NCBI GenBank assembly: GCA_951213105.1
Contig: OX578140.1
Location: 115,924,653-115,988,652, forward strand
Source: Amaurobius ferox
Taxonomy: Eukaryota; Arthropoda; Arachnida; Araneae; Amaurobiidae
Reading direction: 5' to 3'
Length of the DNA: 64,000 nucleotides
Shown: one piece after another, positions 11,691 to 23,635 of the stretch
How the letters are laid out: every line of letters begins with the position of its first letter
Position numbering within the stretch: the stretch's first letter is position 1
The notes under the pieces: generated by a model
Told to the model about the DNA's origin: nothing
What the model saw: the letters and a program-made list of their open reading frames with translations, nothing else
Database searches by the model: none
Program-made: the position numbers and the translations under genes

Positions 11691-12590
11691 AGTTAAATTC
11701 AAATATCGGATAACTACGTCAACGGAAGACGTAAAATTTGAAATCGAATTTATGTTCTCGAAGAAATGAATTATTAATCCATAAAGTGCATTTAAAATTC
11801 CGACCACTGCGAGAAAAAAAAACACTGTACGTCAACATAGAAATAGGTTCTGGATATGTTGACGTTTTCTCATTATTCTTTTGACATTTTCAAAATAATT
11901 GATATGTCAATATTCATTGTCCGTTGCAATGTGTTTAAAAATCAAACAACGACTCGGAATAAAAACATTTTCAATCGTACCAGGGATCGTTTCCACATTT
12001 ACATGCAGTAGTTAAGACAGGTGCAACTTGATACGCTGGTAAGTTGATGCATTCAGTGGCAAAGCGTTACGGGTGTCAATGTAGACAGTGTTTATCCAAA
12101 TAATTTACCACACATTAACTTTTATTTTAATTATTTGTTATTCGAAATAAATGTATGAAATGCTTTCTTTACAAATAAACGAAATATTTTTACTCCGACT
12201 GGTACTAGACCGGCAAATAACGGAATATTTTTCAAGAGAGATACCTCTTGAAAAATCAATCCTGTTAAGTGATATTTCATTGCGGATGAAACTTAAAAAA
12301 GTTGCAGTTCCATCAAATAACTGCTGTACAGGCCTGGGTAGACATGCCGTAGTTGTGGGATTTTCTGGAGAAGTAAAAATTGTCTTTCTCCCTTCCCTTC
12401 ACGCTGGGACGAGTTCTTTTTTTCAGCCAGAATCTTTTCATTTCCACAAACATAGTGTTTATTGGATTGGGGACTCTGAAAGGTTATTTTACAAGTTAAT
12501 AGCAAATTTGATTTAGATAACTGATAAGATTTGGAGAACTTTCGGGTACGTTATACACTTTGATCACAGCGCTGGTCACATCGGATGCTA
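11691..12590. other. Non-coding DNA
   Basis: A 121-codon plus-strand frame (12151-12516) overlaps a 70-codon minus frame, and neither has a recognisable domain. A block at 11880-11990 is diverged from but alignable to 17350-17460 and shares a GATATGTCAATATTCAT core. Confidence 0.45.
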
Positions 12591-12629
12591 CACCCTAACA
12601 CGACTGCGTATTACGCGATAATCAGGCCT

Positions 12630-13075
12630 TTTGCCCTCTACGAGGGTGGATAAGCTCTTTTTATACGCTCTAAAAATTATCTTTTGATACACACTAAATA
12701 AGCTCTTTTGATACGTCTTTAATAAGCTCTTTTGAAACGTCCTCAATAAGCTCTTTTGATACATTCTAAAGATTTTTTGATATGCCCTAAATAAGTTCTT
12801 TTGATACGCCATAAATAAGCTCTTTTAATTCAGCCCAATTACGTTTTCCACCCTTTGCAAAGGCGTAATACGTTTAAAAAATGCTATTTTTATACACTCT
12901 CCCTCAATAAGCTCTTTTGATACATCCTAATGCTCTTTTGATATGCCCTAAATAAGTTATTTTGATACGCCATAAATAAGCTCTTTTCATTCGGTCCAAA
13001 TACGTTTGCCACCCTTTGTGTGGACGTAATACGTTTTAAAAATGCTCCTTGGATACACTCTCTCTAGGCTTCGTC
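12630..13075. repeat. Degenerate tandem repeat, unit about 23-26 bp, with higher-order structure
   Basis: The unit AATAAGCTCTTTTGATACG recurs at least ten times with substitutions. A longer block that includes CCACCCTTTG...GGCGTAATACG occurs twice (about 12835-12880 and 13005-13050), giving a higher-order period of about 170 bp. The minus-strand frame through it (12812-12588) encodes repeated YQKSLF-type octapeptides. That frame is a by-product of the repeat. Confidence 0.85.
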
Positions 13076-13518
13076 GATTCAATACATAAGTTCCTTCGAT
13101 TAGAGTCAACAGCATGTTTCAAATGAAAATTCTTGTAACCTTGAAAATGCTTTCGATTCTAATGCCAATTCGCAATATAAATAAATCCCTAAGGAGATGA
13201 CATGAGTTTTGCTGATGGCGACGTATCGAAATAATCAACTTTTAAATTCGTCTCAAGGTGCGTTTAAGGTCGGGAGGAATCCTATTTTATCTCTTTATCT
13301 CTCGTCACGTGTGCTGTATAAAGTCATTTGAAAATTTCTAAGGTTTTACATAAAAAAATCATAATTAATGCCCGGAATATAGCAGACAGTGAATTTTTCG
13401 ATTGAAACAATGTGTGATATTCAAGGAAACATCTGGTAAAATATGAAGAAGGTTTGTCAGACAATTATTTTATTTTGCAATATAAAAATCTGTAATGTTA
13501 TAAACGCGCGAAAAGTAT
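13076..13518. other. AT-rich non-coding DNA
   Basis: No gene or recognisable repeat. Confidence 0.45.
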
Positions 13519-13519
13519 A

Positions 13520-14205
13520 TACACTCAAACCTGTTTCTGTGCGGTCTTTTTTTGTGCGATTTTTTATTTGTGCGATATTTTGTGCGATTTTTTTTATGCG
13601 GTATATGAAAATTTCAATCAAATTGGAACATAATTGACGGAGTTATCAATAAAAAAAATTAGTAGGTTTGATCGGCCATTTAGTTTTTCGATGCCAATTC
13701 TGAAAGAACTTCAAAATTCCGAAAGGAGCTTTAATCTTGTATATCTGGCTACCGAGACATATACAAGCGTCTAGTGAAACAACAGTCGTCGCAAAAAATG
13801 ATCACAGACTACATGGTAACTGAAAAAATGTCAACTTTAAACGAGTGCAAGCTAGTATCTGCAAGTGACGAAGGCGATTTTGAACCAGTTTACCACAAGA
13901 AAGTTCGCGTATTGTCAGACTACGAAGGATAATGGTTATACGTTTTGAAAAGTTTTGTATGTGTAAAATAAGTACATATGTAAATAAAATATTTAAAAAT
14001 GTTCGTATGTGTATTTTCTAAATCAGATTCCAAAAAGGTTTGGCGAGATTCCAAGTAGCTGTCAAGTCTCGTGTCTTGATTTCGTTTAAAAAAGCAATTC
14101 CTAGTTATTTTGTAAGGTTTTGAGTTATTTTCTACGTGAGACTTTTTTTATGCGATCCCTATTCACCGCATAAAAAAATACTTTTTGATTGTGTTGCGAA
14201 AACTA
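13520..14205 (+). mobile_element. Possible pogo/Tigger-like DNA transposon remnant
   Basis: The left end has CACTCAAACCTGTTTCTGTG followed by CGGTC and TGTGCGAT runs. The right end, inverted, has CAATCAAAAAGTATTTTTTT and ATGCGGTG. These look like imperfect terminal repeats of the pogo type. Between them an open stretch at about 13800-13932 reads MSTLNECKLVSASDEGDFEP and ends in a stop, which would suit an acidic transposase C-terminus. The assignment is tentative, because no DDE motif is present. Confidence 0.4.
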
Positions 14206-14255
14206 TTTTTTATAGCTACTCGTGAAGTTTTGTGTGATTTTTTTAACACTTTACA

Positions 14256-14945
14256 ACAAAGTTGAAAAGTGTTTATGACTTTGTTCATTCTGTCTGTCTG
14301 TCTGTCTGTCCGTTAGCACGATAACTGCCGTAAAAATGACTTAATCAAAATGAAATTTTAGTATGTTGTTCAGACGGTCTGTAGGACCTATGGGAATATA
14401 AATAAATAATATCACCCAATTAGTTTTGGATTGAACCCGGGTTGAGAAAATGAAATACATTGAACCCAATGGGACCAAATTTTTCAAACATTTTTTAAGC
14501 GGATTTAAAATTCACAAATTGCTTCGAAAATTTTAGGTAATATTCAAATTGCTCCATAAAATATATAAAAAAAAATTGAGCGAAATATGTTCAGTAGTTT
14601 CTTAAATAAAAATTAAAATAATAATCACACCTCTTACATGAAGCGATCACGTGACCATGATATGAAACGATCACGTGACCAACTTCAAAATATAATACGG
14701 CATCCATCTTGTCTCAAAATCGTCATTTTTAAAGTTCTTTTTAATTCATATTGAGTGTTGTATTCGTCGTAAAACCTCTTTATTTTCGCTTAAATTCTGT
14801 GCATCTACATACTGAAACAACGCAATGACAATATATTTGAGTTTAAATGAGTATCCAACTTTGATTATTTCTCTAACGAAGCCTATTTTTCACTTATGTG
14901 AAATGTAAACAGCAAAATATGTAGGATAAGTTGTATAGGAAAGCT
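14256..14945 (-). repeat. B-family repeat, inverted partial copy
   Basis: The segment starts AAGTTGAAAAGTGTTTATGA, then a (TCTG)n run and CGTTAGCACGATAACTG. It runs to about 14945. It is the reverse complement of 16180-16868 over nearly 700 bp. No coding capacity is seen. Confidence 0.85.
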
Positions 14946-15337
14946 TCGGTGGTCTAGAAGGCAGAAAATTTCCATACTTATAGTATCAAGGACATCACAG
15001 AACCTAACTGAACCAATTTTCGATTAAAACGACAATTTTTGTCGCTAATTGCTACACAGTGTGCACAGTGTTACGCAAAACAAAATTTTAAAGATAAGTT
15101 GTAACTAAATTTTTAAGATTGTTAGTTTACATGTCTTTGACAGACTTAATTACACTAGTTATAAAGATTTTCTTACTTAATATTAGAATTTAAATCCACA
15201 GACTTAATTATACTACTTATAAAGATTTTATTACTTAATATTAGAAATTAAATTTACTGGCTTAGTTATACGAGTTATAAATATTTTCTTACTTAATAGT
15301 AGAATTTAAATTAATACGCTTAATTATACTAGTTATA

Positions 15338-17067
15338 GAGGGTGATCCAAAAGACCCTGACACATTTTGAAATTGAATATAAACTCAAGTAATTGCCGTA
15401 CGATAGTGAGTTTTGGACTAAAATGGTTTTCAGGTTGAAAAGTTTTAGTTAGCAAATAAAAAATTTAGTTCTAAACTTTGCCCATAGATGGCGCAACTTG
15501 TTCAAATGTTTGTATATCTGCGTTGGAAATGGAGTACCGTTTGGATGTGGTTCGAGCTGCAAAGGGACCACAATATTGAAATATCGTAACGGATAAAAAA
15601 AACAAGAAAGATCAATCATGCTTAAAGCATTGATTATGAAACACTTTTCAACTTCAATGCAATTTTATTTAAAAAAGTATAAAATGCAATACATTCCTCG
15701 GTAATATTTTAAAACTTATCACAATACTACATTAATTTATTATATTTAAAAACTTAAACCTTCATCGAAAAAAATGAACTTCATTCAAATGACGGAATTG
15801 AAATATAAATTGCCTGGTTTAAATACCTCTAAAATGCGATACATTCCACGGTAATATTTTTAAAACTATCATAATACTACAACAATTTATTATATTTGAA
15901 AACTTCATCGAAAACGACTGAAATTAATTCAAATGACGTCATAGAAAAAATAACACGTCTGGATCTCTCTATAAAAACAGCATTTCATTCTTAACTTTCT
16001 CTCATTCATTTCATTCATCACAATACTATAATAATTTATTTTATTTAAAAATTAAGATCATGGAGCTACAAGTATTTAAACTCTATGCTTAAAACTTCAT
16101 CGAAAAAAATCGTCCTTCTCTTTATAAAATCAATTAATATTTCATTTATATCAGCCATGCAGATTCCATGGGCTTAATTATTTTGTGTTAAAGAAATACA
16201 GCAATTCTAATACAACTCATTCTACATATTTTGCTGTTTACATTTTACATAAGTGAAAAATAGGCTTCGTTGGAAATAATCAAATTTGGATAATCATTTA
16301 AACTCAAATATTTTGTATTTACGTTGTTTCAGTATGTAGATGCACAGAATTTAAGCAAAAATAAAGTAGTTTTAGGACGGATACAACACTTAATATGAAT
16401 TAAAAAGAACTTAAAAAATCACGATTTTGAAACAAGATGGATGCCATATATCATTTTGAAGTGGGTCATGTGATCTTTTCATATCATGGTCACGTGATCG
16501 TTTCATATAGGAGGTGTAATTATTATTTTAATTTTTAGTTAAAAAACTACTGAATATATTTCGCTGAATTTTTTTTTTATATATTTTATGGAACAATTTG
16601 AATATTACCTAAAATTTTCGAAGCAATTTGTGAATTTTAAATCCGCTTAAAAAATGTTTGAAAAATTAGGTCCCATAGGGCTCAATGTATTTCATCCGGG
16701 TGCAATCCAAAACTAAATGGGTGATATTATTCATTTATATTCCCATAGGTCCTACAGACCGTCTGAACAACATACTAAAATTTCATTTTGATTAAGTCAC
16801 TTTTACGGCATTTATCGTGCTAACGGACAGACAGACAGACAGAATGAACAAAGTCATAAACACTTTTTTTTTTTGTATATATATTTTTTTTTTGTATTTT
16901 TAGGTACAGCGCCATCTATGGGCAAAGTTTGGAACTAAATTTTTTTATTTGTTTAACTAAAACTTATCAACGTGGAAATCATTTTAGTCTAAACCTCCCT
17001 ATCGTACGGCAATTACTTGAGTTTATGTTCAATTTTAAAATGTGTCAAGGACTTTTGGATCACCCTG
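15338..17067. mobile_element. TA-target DNA transposon (family A) carrying a nested B element
   Basis: The left end reads GAGGGTGATCCAAAAGACCC. The right end, inverted, reads CAGGGTGATCCAAAAGTCCT. The inverted repeats extend about 165 bp to the block containing CCCATAGATGGCGC. A TA dinucleotide flanks both ends. The insertion interrupts a 58-bp tandem unit, which confirms the boundaries. This matches the habits of Tc1/mariner-superfamily non-autonomous elements. Removing the inner B element leaves about 460 bp with no transposase. Confidence 0.85.
15605..16870 (+). repeat. B-family repeat, near full-length, nested in family A element
   Basis: The copy begins AAGAAAGATCAATCATGCTT and ATGAAACACTTTTCAACTT. 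It ends AGACAGACAGAATGAACAAA and GTCATAAACAC. The two ends are inverted relative to each other (AAGTTGAAAAGTGTTT core). Internal sub-repeats include ATTCC(A/T)CGGTAATATTTT, seen twice. No open frame is present, so it is non-autonomous. Confidence 0.8.
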
Positions 17068-17125
17068 TATATATTTTCTTACTCAATATTAGAATTTAAT
17101 TTCACAGCTGTGTCGGATATCAGGA

Positions 17126-18225
17126 TATACAATATTGATTAGTAAAATCATTATATCATTATGATTTATATACTCGCTGATATCTCGATACCAATAACCA
17201 TGACGAATTTCAAAATTTCAAAGCATTATGCTTCAAGAAAAGAATTAGTACAATTCCATAATATTCATTCAAAATACACTTTCTCCTCAGTGCTTCCAAT
17301 CTGCAGTATATCAATATCCATAATTATCTTCCGAATATTTTTCGACGTTTTGTCACTATTATTTCGAGATTTTTCAAATTAATTGAGATGTCAATATTCA
17401 TCGTCTGTTTCAATGTGTTTGAATATGAACAAAGCAATCGGATAAATTACTTTTCAATAGTATTAGTTTCAGGGAATGGGTGCAGAACAACACACGTTGA
17501 AATTGTAGGATTTATTCAGTGTAGTTAAGCTTAGCAATCTACTCCAAAAATATGATGTGTCTGTTATCCAGCACACGTTTTACACGACAGGTTAATAATT
17601 TTCGATATTATTGGGAACTAATAACGAAAATTAGATCTTTATTGTATTCATATTGAGCTTCAGATTTTTGATCTGAGACATCTTAGACCGCAGAGTATGG
17701 AGAAAATCATGAAAGAAATGTGATAGGGACGATACGGCAGTAAGTAATAGAGATACCACCATACTGTTACAAGTATCTAAAAGGAAACAATTGTTACATT
17801 TGAAAGTTTAGTTTTCGTGATCTTAGCGACAAATTCTGTGACTTTGCACCTAATTCATTAAAACATCACCAAACTGTTCGGCGATTTCGAGAGACCTCGA
17901 ATTTTATAGATTGACAACGAACTTCACGAGTTACGTGCGTTTCATAAAACTTTCCACACAGGGTATATCAGCTTATCCTCATTCAGTTGGGTTGTTGACG
18001 TGACACGAGATAAGTGGATTATGAATATCTGATTTTTTGCATGCAATCTTATTTATACTAGTACTTTTAAATGTAATTTATCCACTTTGTCCTGTGAACA
18101 TTTCAGGAAGGTTTCTTTGCGAATGAATGTATAATTTTGAAAGTGTATTCTTACATTACATTTAATATTTTATTAGTGCAAGCATTTTGACATACCATTA
18201 TTTTCACAAAAAAACATTGTTGCAT
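17126..18225. other. Non-coding DNA
   Basis: No gene recognised. The 73-codon frame at 17161-17382 lacks domain features. Confidence 0.45.
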
Positions 18226-19142
18226 CTGTTTCCCAGGAACTGCTATAGACAAAGCTTCGATGGTGACTGATATAGCATTAAATTTCAAAAGAAATAGGGA
18301 GAGGTTTCTAATTGAAACACCAATTCTCAAAATTTGTTATAGGTTAATCTTAGATGATAATTGATATGGATTTCAGCATCACGTTCCACAGGGGATTGGA
18401 TGGTTCACTAAGGATTTCTATTTCCGTTTCCTCTTTAACCTTCGCGTTAGAATGTTTTTTTAATTCCTCAGTATTAGGAAGAGTATAGAAAGGGCTTAGA
18501 TGATGACTGATATGGGTTTGACATCACACTCTGAAGTGTGCTGGGGGCGATTTAAGGATTTCTACTTCCGGTTCTAAAGATGTCTCTTCCGATTCAAAAA
18601 CTTGCATTTACTTGACAAAATATATTTCTCAAGATAGTATATAGATAAAGAATAGACGAAGCTATAGATACAGCATAAAATTCTGGAGAAGATAAGAGGA
18701 CCATTAAGGATCTTCATTTCTGGGATTTTTCTTTTCTGGTTGAAAAACTTTTAATGACAAAACTATGTCACAGAATTACCTTAGATAAAACTTATATTAT
18801 TAAATATGGATTTAGCGTAGAATTTCTGAGGGGGTGGGGGTTTAAAAAGCACGTCCACATTCGGATCTAGAGAAACCACTTCCGTTTTCTCCCAATACTG
18901 TTATGACCGCACAAATTAAGTGTACAAATGGTGTTAAAAAAAACACTTTCATATCCGGATCTAGAGATTTCTTTTACTATTTCTCCCAATATTGTTATGA
19001 CTGCACAAAATAAGTATGCAAATGGAGGGCTCAAAAAGCACGTTCACATCCGGATCTAGAAATTTAGCTTCCGGTTTCTCCCAATATTGTCGTAACAGCA
19101 CAAAATAGGTATACAAATGAAGGGTTCAAAAACCACTTCCTT

Positions 19143-19551
19143 ATCCGGATCTAACAGCCAACGACCCTACCGTGTTGAAATCAACGGTTCTCGTTAGATC
19201 ACCGAAGTCAAGCAGCATCGGGCGCGGTTAGTACTTGGGTGGGTGACCACCTGGGAACACCGCGTGCTGTTGGCACATTTCGGGCGCGGTAGCCCGATGG
19301 TTTGCGCGCTGGATTTGTACGCTGCCACAACTGCCGCCATGTTCATGCGGAGTACGATCACGTTAAACATGTGGGTCCGTAAGTCCTTCCGAGAGGTTGG
19401 TGGTAGGGGAAGAAGGGTACGGTCCCTGTGGATGCCTCCCCCACTGGGTTCCGGTCTAAATTGTGTGGCATTTCCCGGCCGTCCAAACGGTTACCTTACA
19501 CCTTTCTGGTAGGTAGGGCGGTCTGGGTCTCAGCAACAACATCCGGATTTA
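19143..19551 (+). mobile_element. 5S-headed composite SINE with target-site duplication (type 2)
   Basis: The insert (19154-19540, 387 bp) is flanked by ATCCGGATCTA (19143-19153) and ATCCGGATTTA (19541-19551), an 11-bp TSD with one change. It begins with a 118-bp 5S head (19157-19274). A tRNA-like stretch follows, GCGGTAGCCCGATGGTTTGC, and then a GC-rich body. It ends in TTACCTTACACCTTTCTGGT...GGTCTGGGTCTCAGCAACAAC. The tail recurs as a 5'-truncated copy at 39596-39646. Compared with the element at 3245-3599 the head is alike, the tRNA-like part is only loosely similar, and the 3' body and tail differ. Confidence 0.87.
19157..19274 (+). rRNA. 5S rRNA-derived sequence (SINE head)
   Basis: The 118-bp match to metazoan 5S rRNA is essentially full length. 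It keeps TCACCGAAGTCAAGCAGCAT (box A region) and the TAGTACTTGGGTGGGTGACC block (box C). No oligo-T terminator follows directly, and the TSD-bounded element continues for 266 bp, so a functional free 5S gene is unlikely. Confidence 0.87.
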
Positions 19552-19640
19552 GGGATTTCACTTCCGCTTTCTCCTAAAATTGTTATGATTGCACAAAATA
19601 AGTATGCAAATGAGTATAAAAATGCTAACAGTTCCGTTCA

Positions 19641-20684
19641 AAATGAAGTATACAAACAACTTATCACCATATAAAGGACGCTTTATAAAGTTCTTGTTAC
19701 AAGTCAATTCGTGCTATTAAAAGGGATATTAAATAAGATATTATTCCGTTTCTTAAAAAGTGGCATTTCAAAAACCACATACTTATCGCTTTATCTACAA
19801 AAAGCTTTGTCCCAAAGCGATTTTCCTCTTCTCTCCCTGTTCGAGAAGATTTTTTTTTCTTTCCAAAACATCAAAGTACTTCGAAAAATATCATTTTAAA
19901 AATTTACACTGGATCGACTAGAATGCTCTGAGTTTTAAATTTATTTTTTTCTTTGAACAAGAAGTTTGAAATTGTATCTAAAATTTATCATTTTTTATAT
20001 TCAAAGGAGGTAGAAAATTCTGATTAGCTTTTTTTTTAACACATATTGCAAATTTATTAAAAGGAATAAATAAGTAATCCTCGTTTCAGTAAATATTACA
20101 TCAGATTATGTAAATATACTGTTTCAGTAAAATTAAAAAGACAATACGGTTGATGCTTTTTTATGTTTATTCTTGTAATAAAATTGAAACACGGAGTAAA
20201 ATAGTAATGTAATAATGAAATGGTAATGAAAGTTTATTATCTTAACATATGTAACATAATAGGTAACATATTCAGTAACATATATGTAACATATTATGTA
20301 AATTGGAAAATACAACCATAAAACAAAAACACAGAAAATTTTATAATGAGGTAAAAATGAAAAACATATTAGCATTCAAAATATAAACTAAATTCAGTTA
20401 TTCATACTACTATTTTTTAAATGAAGTAATATTTTTTTTTATTTCTGCTGGGAAAACAATCTTCTTTGTATGCCGTTCTCAATTTTAGTCAATTACTATG
20501 TTCTGGAAAAACTTTTACTGATTGAAAAATTAAATACATTTTGTCTATCTTAGCAGATAAACAAACGTATTAAACGATGTTTATAATATGCAATGACTTT
20601 ATAACATTCATAGACCTTAACAGGGAAATTCGTATTTCTACGCAATTACAAGAAATCCAAGATGCCTTCTTAACGAGAGTCGAC
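19641..20684. other. AT-rich non-coding DNA
   Basis: No gene recognised. The segment at about 19735-19915 shows faint collinear similarity to 40385-40545 (a TTTCTTAAAAAGTGGCATTT-like block, then CACATACTTATCG), suggesting an old shared repeat. Confidence 0.45.
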
Positions 20685-20685
20685 T

Positions 20686-21064
<379 letters not shown>

Positions 21065-21313
21065 GTGGTCTGGGTTTTCCACATACACACATGTGCATGT
21101 GTAATACTTTCAAATGTGTTCGAAATATTGTCAAAAATTCTTAAACCAAGTTTAAAATGATGAATTGGAAAATTTTGGTGAAAGCAATACTTTTTCTTCA
21201 GAGCAGTACGAGAAACAAAATAATATAGTTTTACAAAACACCTAACCGAAACGTTTTATTTGCTAAAAAAACTTTTGCACAAAACTGTTTTTAAACAATT
21301 TACAAAATACTGA

Positions 21314-22115
21314 GTGCATCTTACGTACTCACTGGGTATTACTGGATATTTAAAATTATGGACGAAAAATTTTAAATGTTCTTCAGGAATTTTAACCCAT
21401 GTAGTGGAAATGATGAAAGAACAGGGCAAGACACTAGCAGAAATGCAAAAATTTACGGGAAGTATATTTTACCAAATTAGAGGTCTTGGACGATTTTATA
21501 ACCATCCTCTTGCTACAGATTTCAAATCTCGACTTAAAACATTACTGCTTGGGTCTAAACTTCCTGGGAAAAAACGATGCAGTCATCATCACGGCAGATA
21601 TTGAACATGGCCATGACTGTCATTTAAGTCCTGATGTAAACGGAAAAATTAAAAAAAGCCTTGCGGATCCTGTTTTTTTTTTTTTTTTTGTAAGGATATT
21701 TGTCATATCGTCACAAGGAAACATAGTTACGAACTTATTCATATCTAGTGGAATCAACATCTGAAACTGACAAGAGAAATGGATTGAATTTTTATCAAAA
21801 GGTGGTTTAATCTTTTCACATAATAACTGGGTAGAAACAGTCGCCAAATTAGAAGACATTTTCTTTAAGAAAATTTATTTCTAATTCAAAAAATATTTTA
21901 GAGAACCTCCAACTTAAAATAAAAAAACAATTTCCTGAAATAACTCCTGGTATTGTAAGAACATATACCAGAACCAGAACCTTCTTTCGAATAAGGTCCA
22001 TAAATGAACAGATGAAAAGAAACGCCAAGAAGTAAAAGCTGAAAGAATTTTTGGTAACTCACGTGAAGGAAAGAAAAATAAGCAATGGAGAGATAGAGAA
22101 TTAAATGTTAAGGTG
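21314..22115 (+). pseudogene. P-element/THAP9-like transposase remnant
   Basis: This is the C-terminal part of a P-element-type transposase, which would move its own DNA element. The frame at 21314-21604 reads through YQIRGLGRFYNHPLATDF, followed by a RLKTLLLGSKLPG block. That pattern resembles the conserved NHPSPL-(E/Q)FKYRL-LGK region of P-element and THAP9 proteins. After a frame change and an oligo-T run (21671-21688), further family-like blocks follow: a segment with GGL-FSHNNWVETVAKLEDIF and one with RTYTRTRTFFRIRSINEQ. The N-terminal THAP zinc finger and most catalytic residues are absent. Frameshifts and stops rule out function. The family call is from remembered motif patterns and is moderately sure. 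Confidence 0.7.
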
Positions 22116-22117
22116 TC

Positions 22118-22290
22118 AGTGCCTTGGTCGTGAGTTCAAGCCTCCGTTATATTGACGGGCTGTTTGTGTTCGGTTTTCATGGTTTTCCTAATATGTAACA
22201 TGAATGTGACGCAGCTTCCCTTAAAAAGTTCTCCATAAAGGCAATCCGCCTTTATAGAATGTCCTTTTTTTAATTATTATCCGCTGCCTT
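22118..22290 (+). mobile_element. SINE fragment, spider-type
   Basis: A B-box-like GTGAGTTCAAGCCTCC is followed by TTCGGTTTTCATGGTTTTCC and a CCTCCATAAAGGCA-like end. I recognise this body as resembling a SINE common in orb-weaver genomes. A second body fragment lies at 22495-22580. Confidence 0.6.
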
Positions 22291-22494
22291 AGGGGAACAT
22301 CCGCAAACTCGCCATTTGATTACTGACCTTTGTAACACCAGCATTAGTTGAAAGATCGTGATATCAAACTTAGTAAAGACTCCAAAGAGATATTTGGAGA
22401 TATACCATCCCCCAGGGATCTATCGAAACCGATTGAAATTAGAAGGCTGCCCCCCCCCATTTGTTCTGTCGACGAAGCTGATTAAAACCCGACT

Positions 22495-22580
22495 AGCTGG
22501 ACGTGTTAGGTTTTCATTGTTTTCAAACATACAGCGTAATTAAGGCACAATTCCCGTAGGTGTTCCCTTATGGAAAGCAT
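22495..22580 (+). mobile_element. SINE body fragment
   Basis: The segment contains GTTAGGTTTTCATTGTTTTC and a following block that aligns with the same part of the copy at 22118-22290. The upstream part is too diverged to show a promoter. Confidence 0.45.
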
Positions 22581-23560
22581 ATTCAAAATATGGTCACAAC
22601 TGGACTTATCCAATCAATTGCTCTTCCTATCCCTTTACTTTTATAATTTTTATTTTTTTTCATCATGAAAGTACCCATATTCAAAAATTGCCTATCGTTA
22701 TATGAAATTAAATGCTCATTTAATTTCTTGAATAATTCAAATTTTTTAACTATAATAAAATAATAATAATACATAATTAAAGGAAACCCACGCACTGCTC
22801 TTTTTGTATCGTACAAAATATGATTTCTACATTTGTTCGAATTCGGTAGAGAAATCTTTATATAATTGGATTTCGTACACATATCAAATTCATTATGAAA
22901 AATAAATTAACACAATCATTTTCCTTCCTGAAATCGTTAAGGACATAACATTTTTATTTGTTTCTTTGATTCTGAAGACTATTTTTGAATTACATTCAGC
23001 AAGTCATTTACAGTCCTCTCATTTATTTTATCGTGTCCATGTCTACAAGTCTTATATTTTAAAGCAGTTCGATAAAAGTGGACTGGCTTATCATTCTAGT
23101 CTCAGATATTGCTTGTATTTTAGCCAAAGCCTTCAACATTTTATTAAGCTAATAACAATTAAAAGCTAATAACAATTTTAAAATGCAGAAAGTATTTTAA
23201 CGTAGTTTAAACAGCTCAATTGCTAATGTCATCATTAGAGATGCTTAAAAACATCTCTAACGATACAGTCCTAAATAACATTTACCATAACTAGTTTTAT
23301 TTATTATTATATTCTTATATAGGAATAATGAAATCTAATCCATCATTTACACGGTAGAAATTTCAATGTACTATATGATGCACCTTTGAATTAAGATAAT
23401 TGCTGGGGTATTCAATGCATTTCTGATGACAACTACGGACTAGGGACCAGTCATTGCGACCAGTGACGTCAGTCACGAAGGGAGGAGATACGTCCTGCTG
23501 CTCGCGTACAATCTTTGGTCAAGCTTTCCTGTTAGTACACCTTGAATTTGGCAACATTTA
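22581..23560. other. AT-rich non-coding DNA
   Basis: No gene seen. A 13-bp imperfect hairpin sits at 23231-23264 (ATCATTAGAGATG and CATCTCTAACGAT). A short GC-richer patch at 23440-23530 has no recognised identity. Confidence 0.5.
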
Positions 23561-23635
23561 AAAGTCATAAGTTTGGAGATATTTAAAAAAATCCGTAACC
23601 GAAATTGTATCCAAACTTTACGAACGGAAAAACAT

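Larger units (their letters stand above)
15119..17125. repeat. 58-bp tandem array, four units, split by a transposon
   Basis: Units start near 15147, 15205, 15264 and 15318. Each contains CTTAATTA-ACTAGTTATA and TTCTTACTTAATATTAGAAT. The fourth unit is cut after AGTTATA at 15337 and resumes with TATATTTTCTTACTC at 17068, so the inserted element can be delimited exactly. Confidence 0.85.
18226..19640. repeat. Diverged tandem array (about 100-170 bp units)
   Basis: The 3' part (18840-19153 and 19541-19620) has units of about 100 bp built from ATCCGGATCTAGAGATTTC, CTTCCGGTTTCTCCCAATAT and TGTTATGACTGCACAAAATA. The 5' part (18240-18730) has older, longer units with GATGATGACTGATATGG and AAGGATTTCTA blocks. 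A 5S-headed SINE splits one of the younger units. Confidence 0.8.

Noticed and set aside
12151..12516. 121-codon plus-strand frame
   Set aside because: No recognisable domain, low-complexity surroundings, an overlapping antisense frame of similar quality and no second copy to test conservation.
12588..12812. 74-codon repetitive protein on the minus strand
   Set aside because: It is produced by a short tandem repeat, is not maintained in the adjacent block and has no start context or domain.
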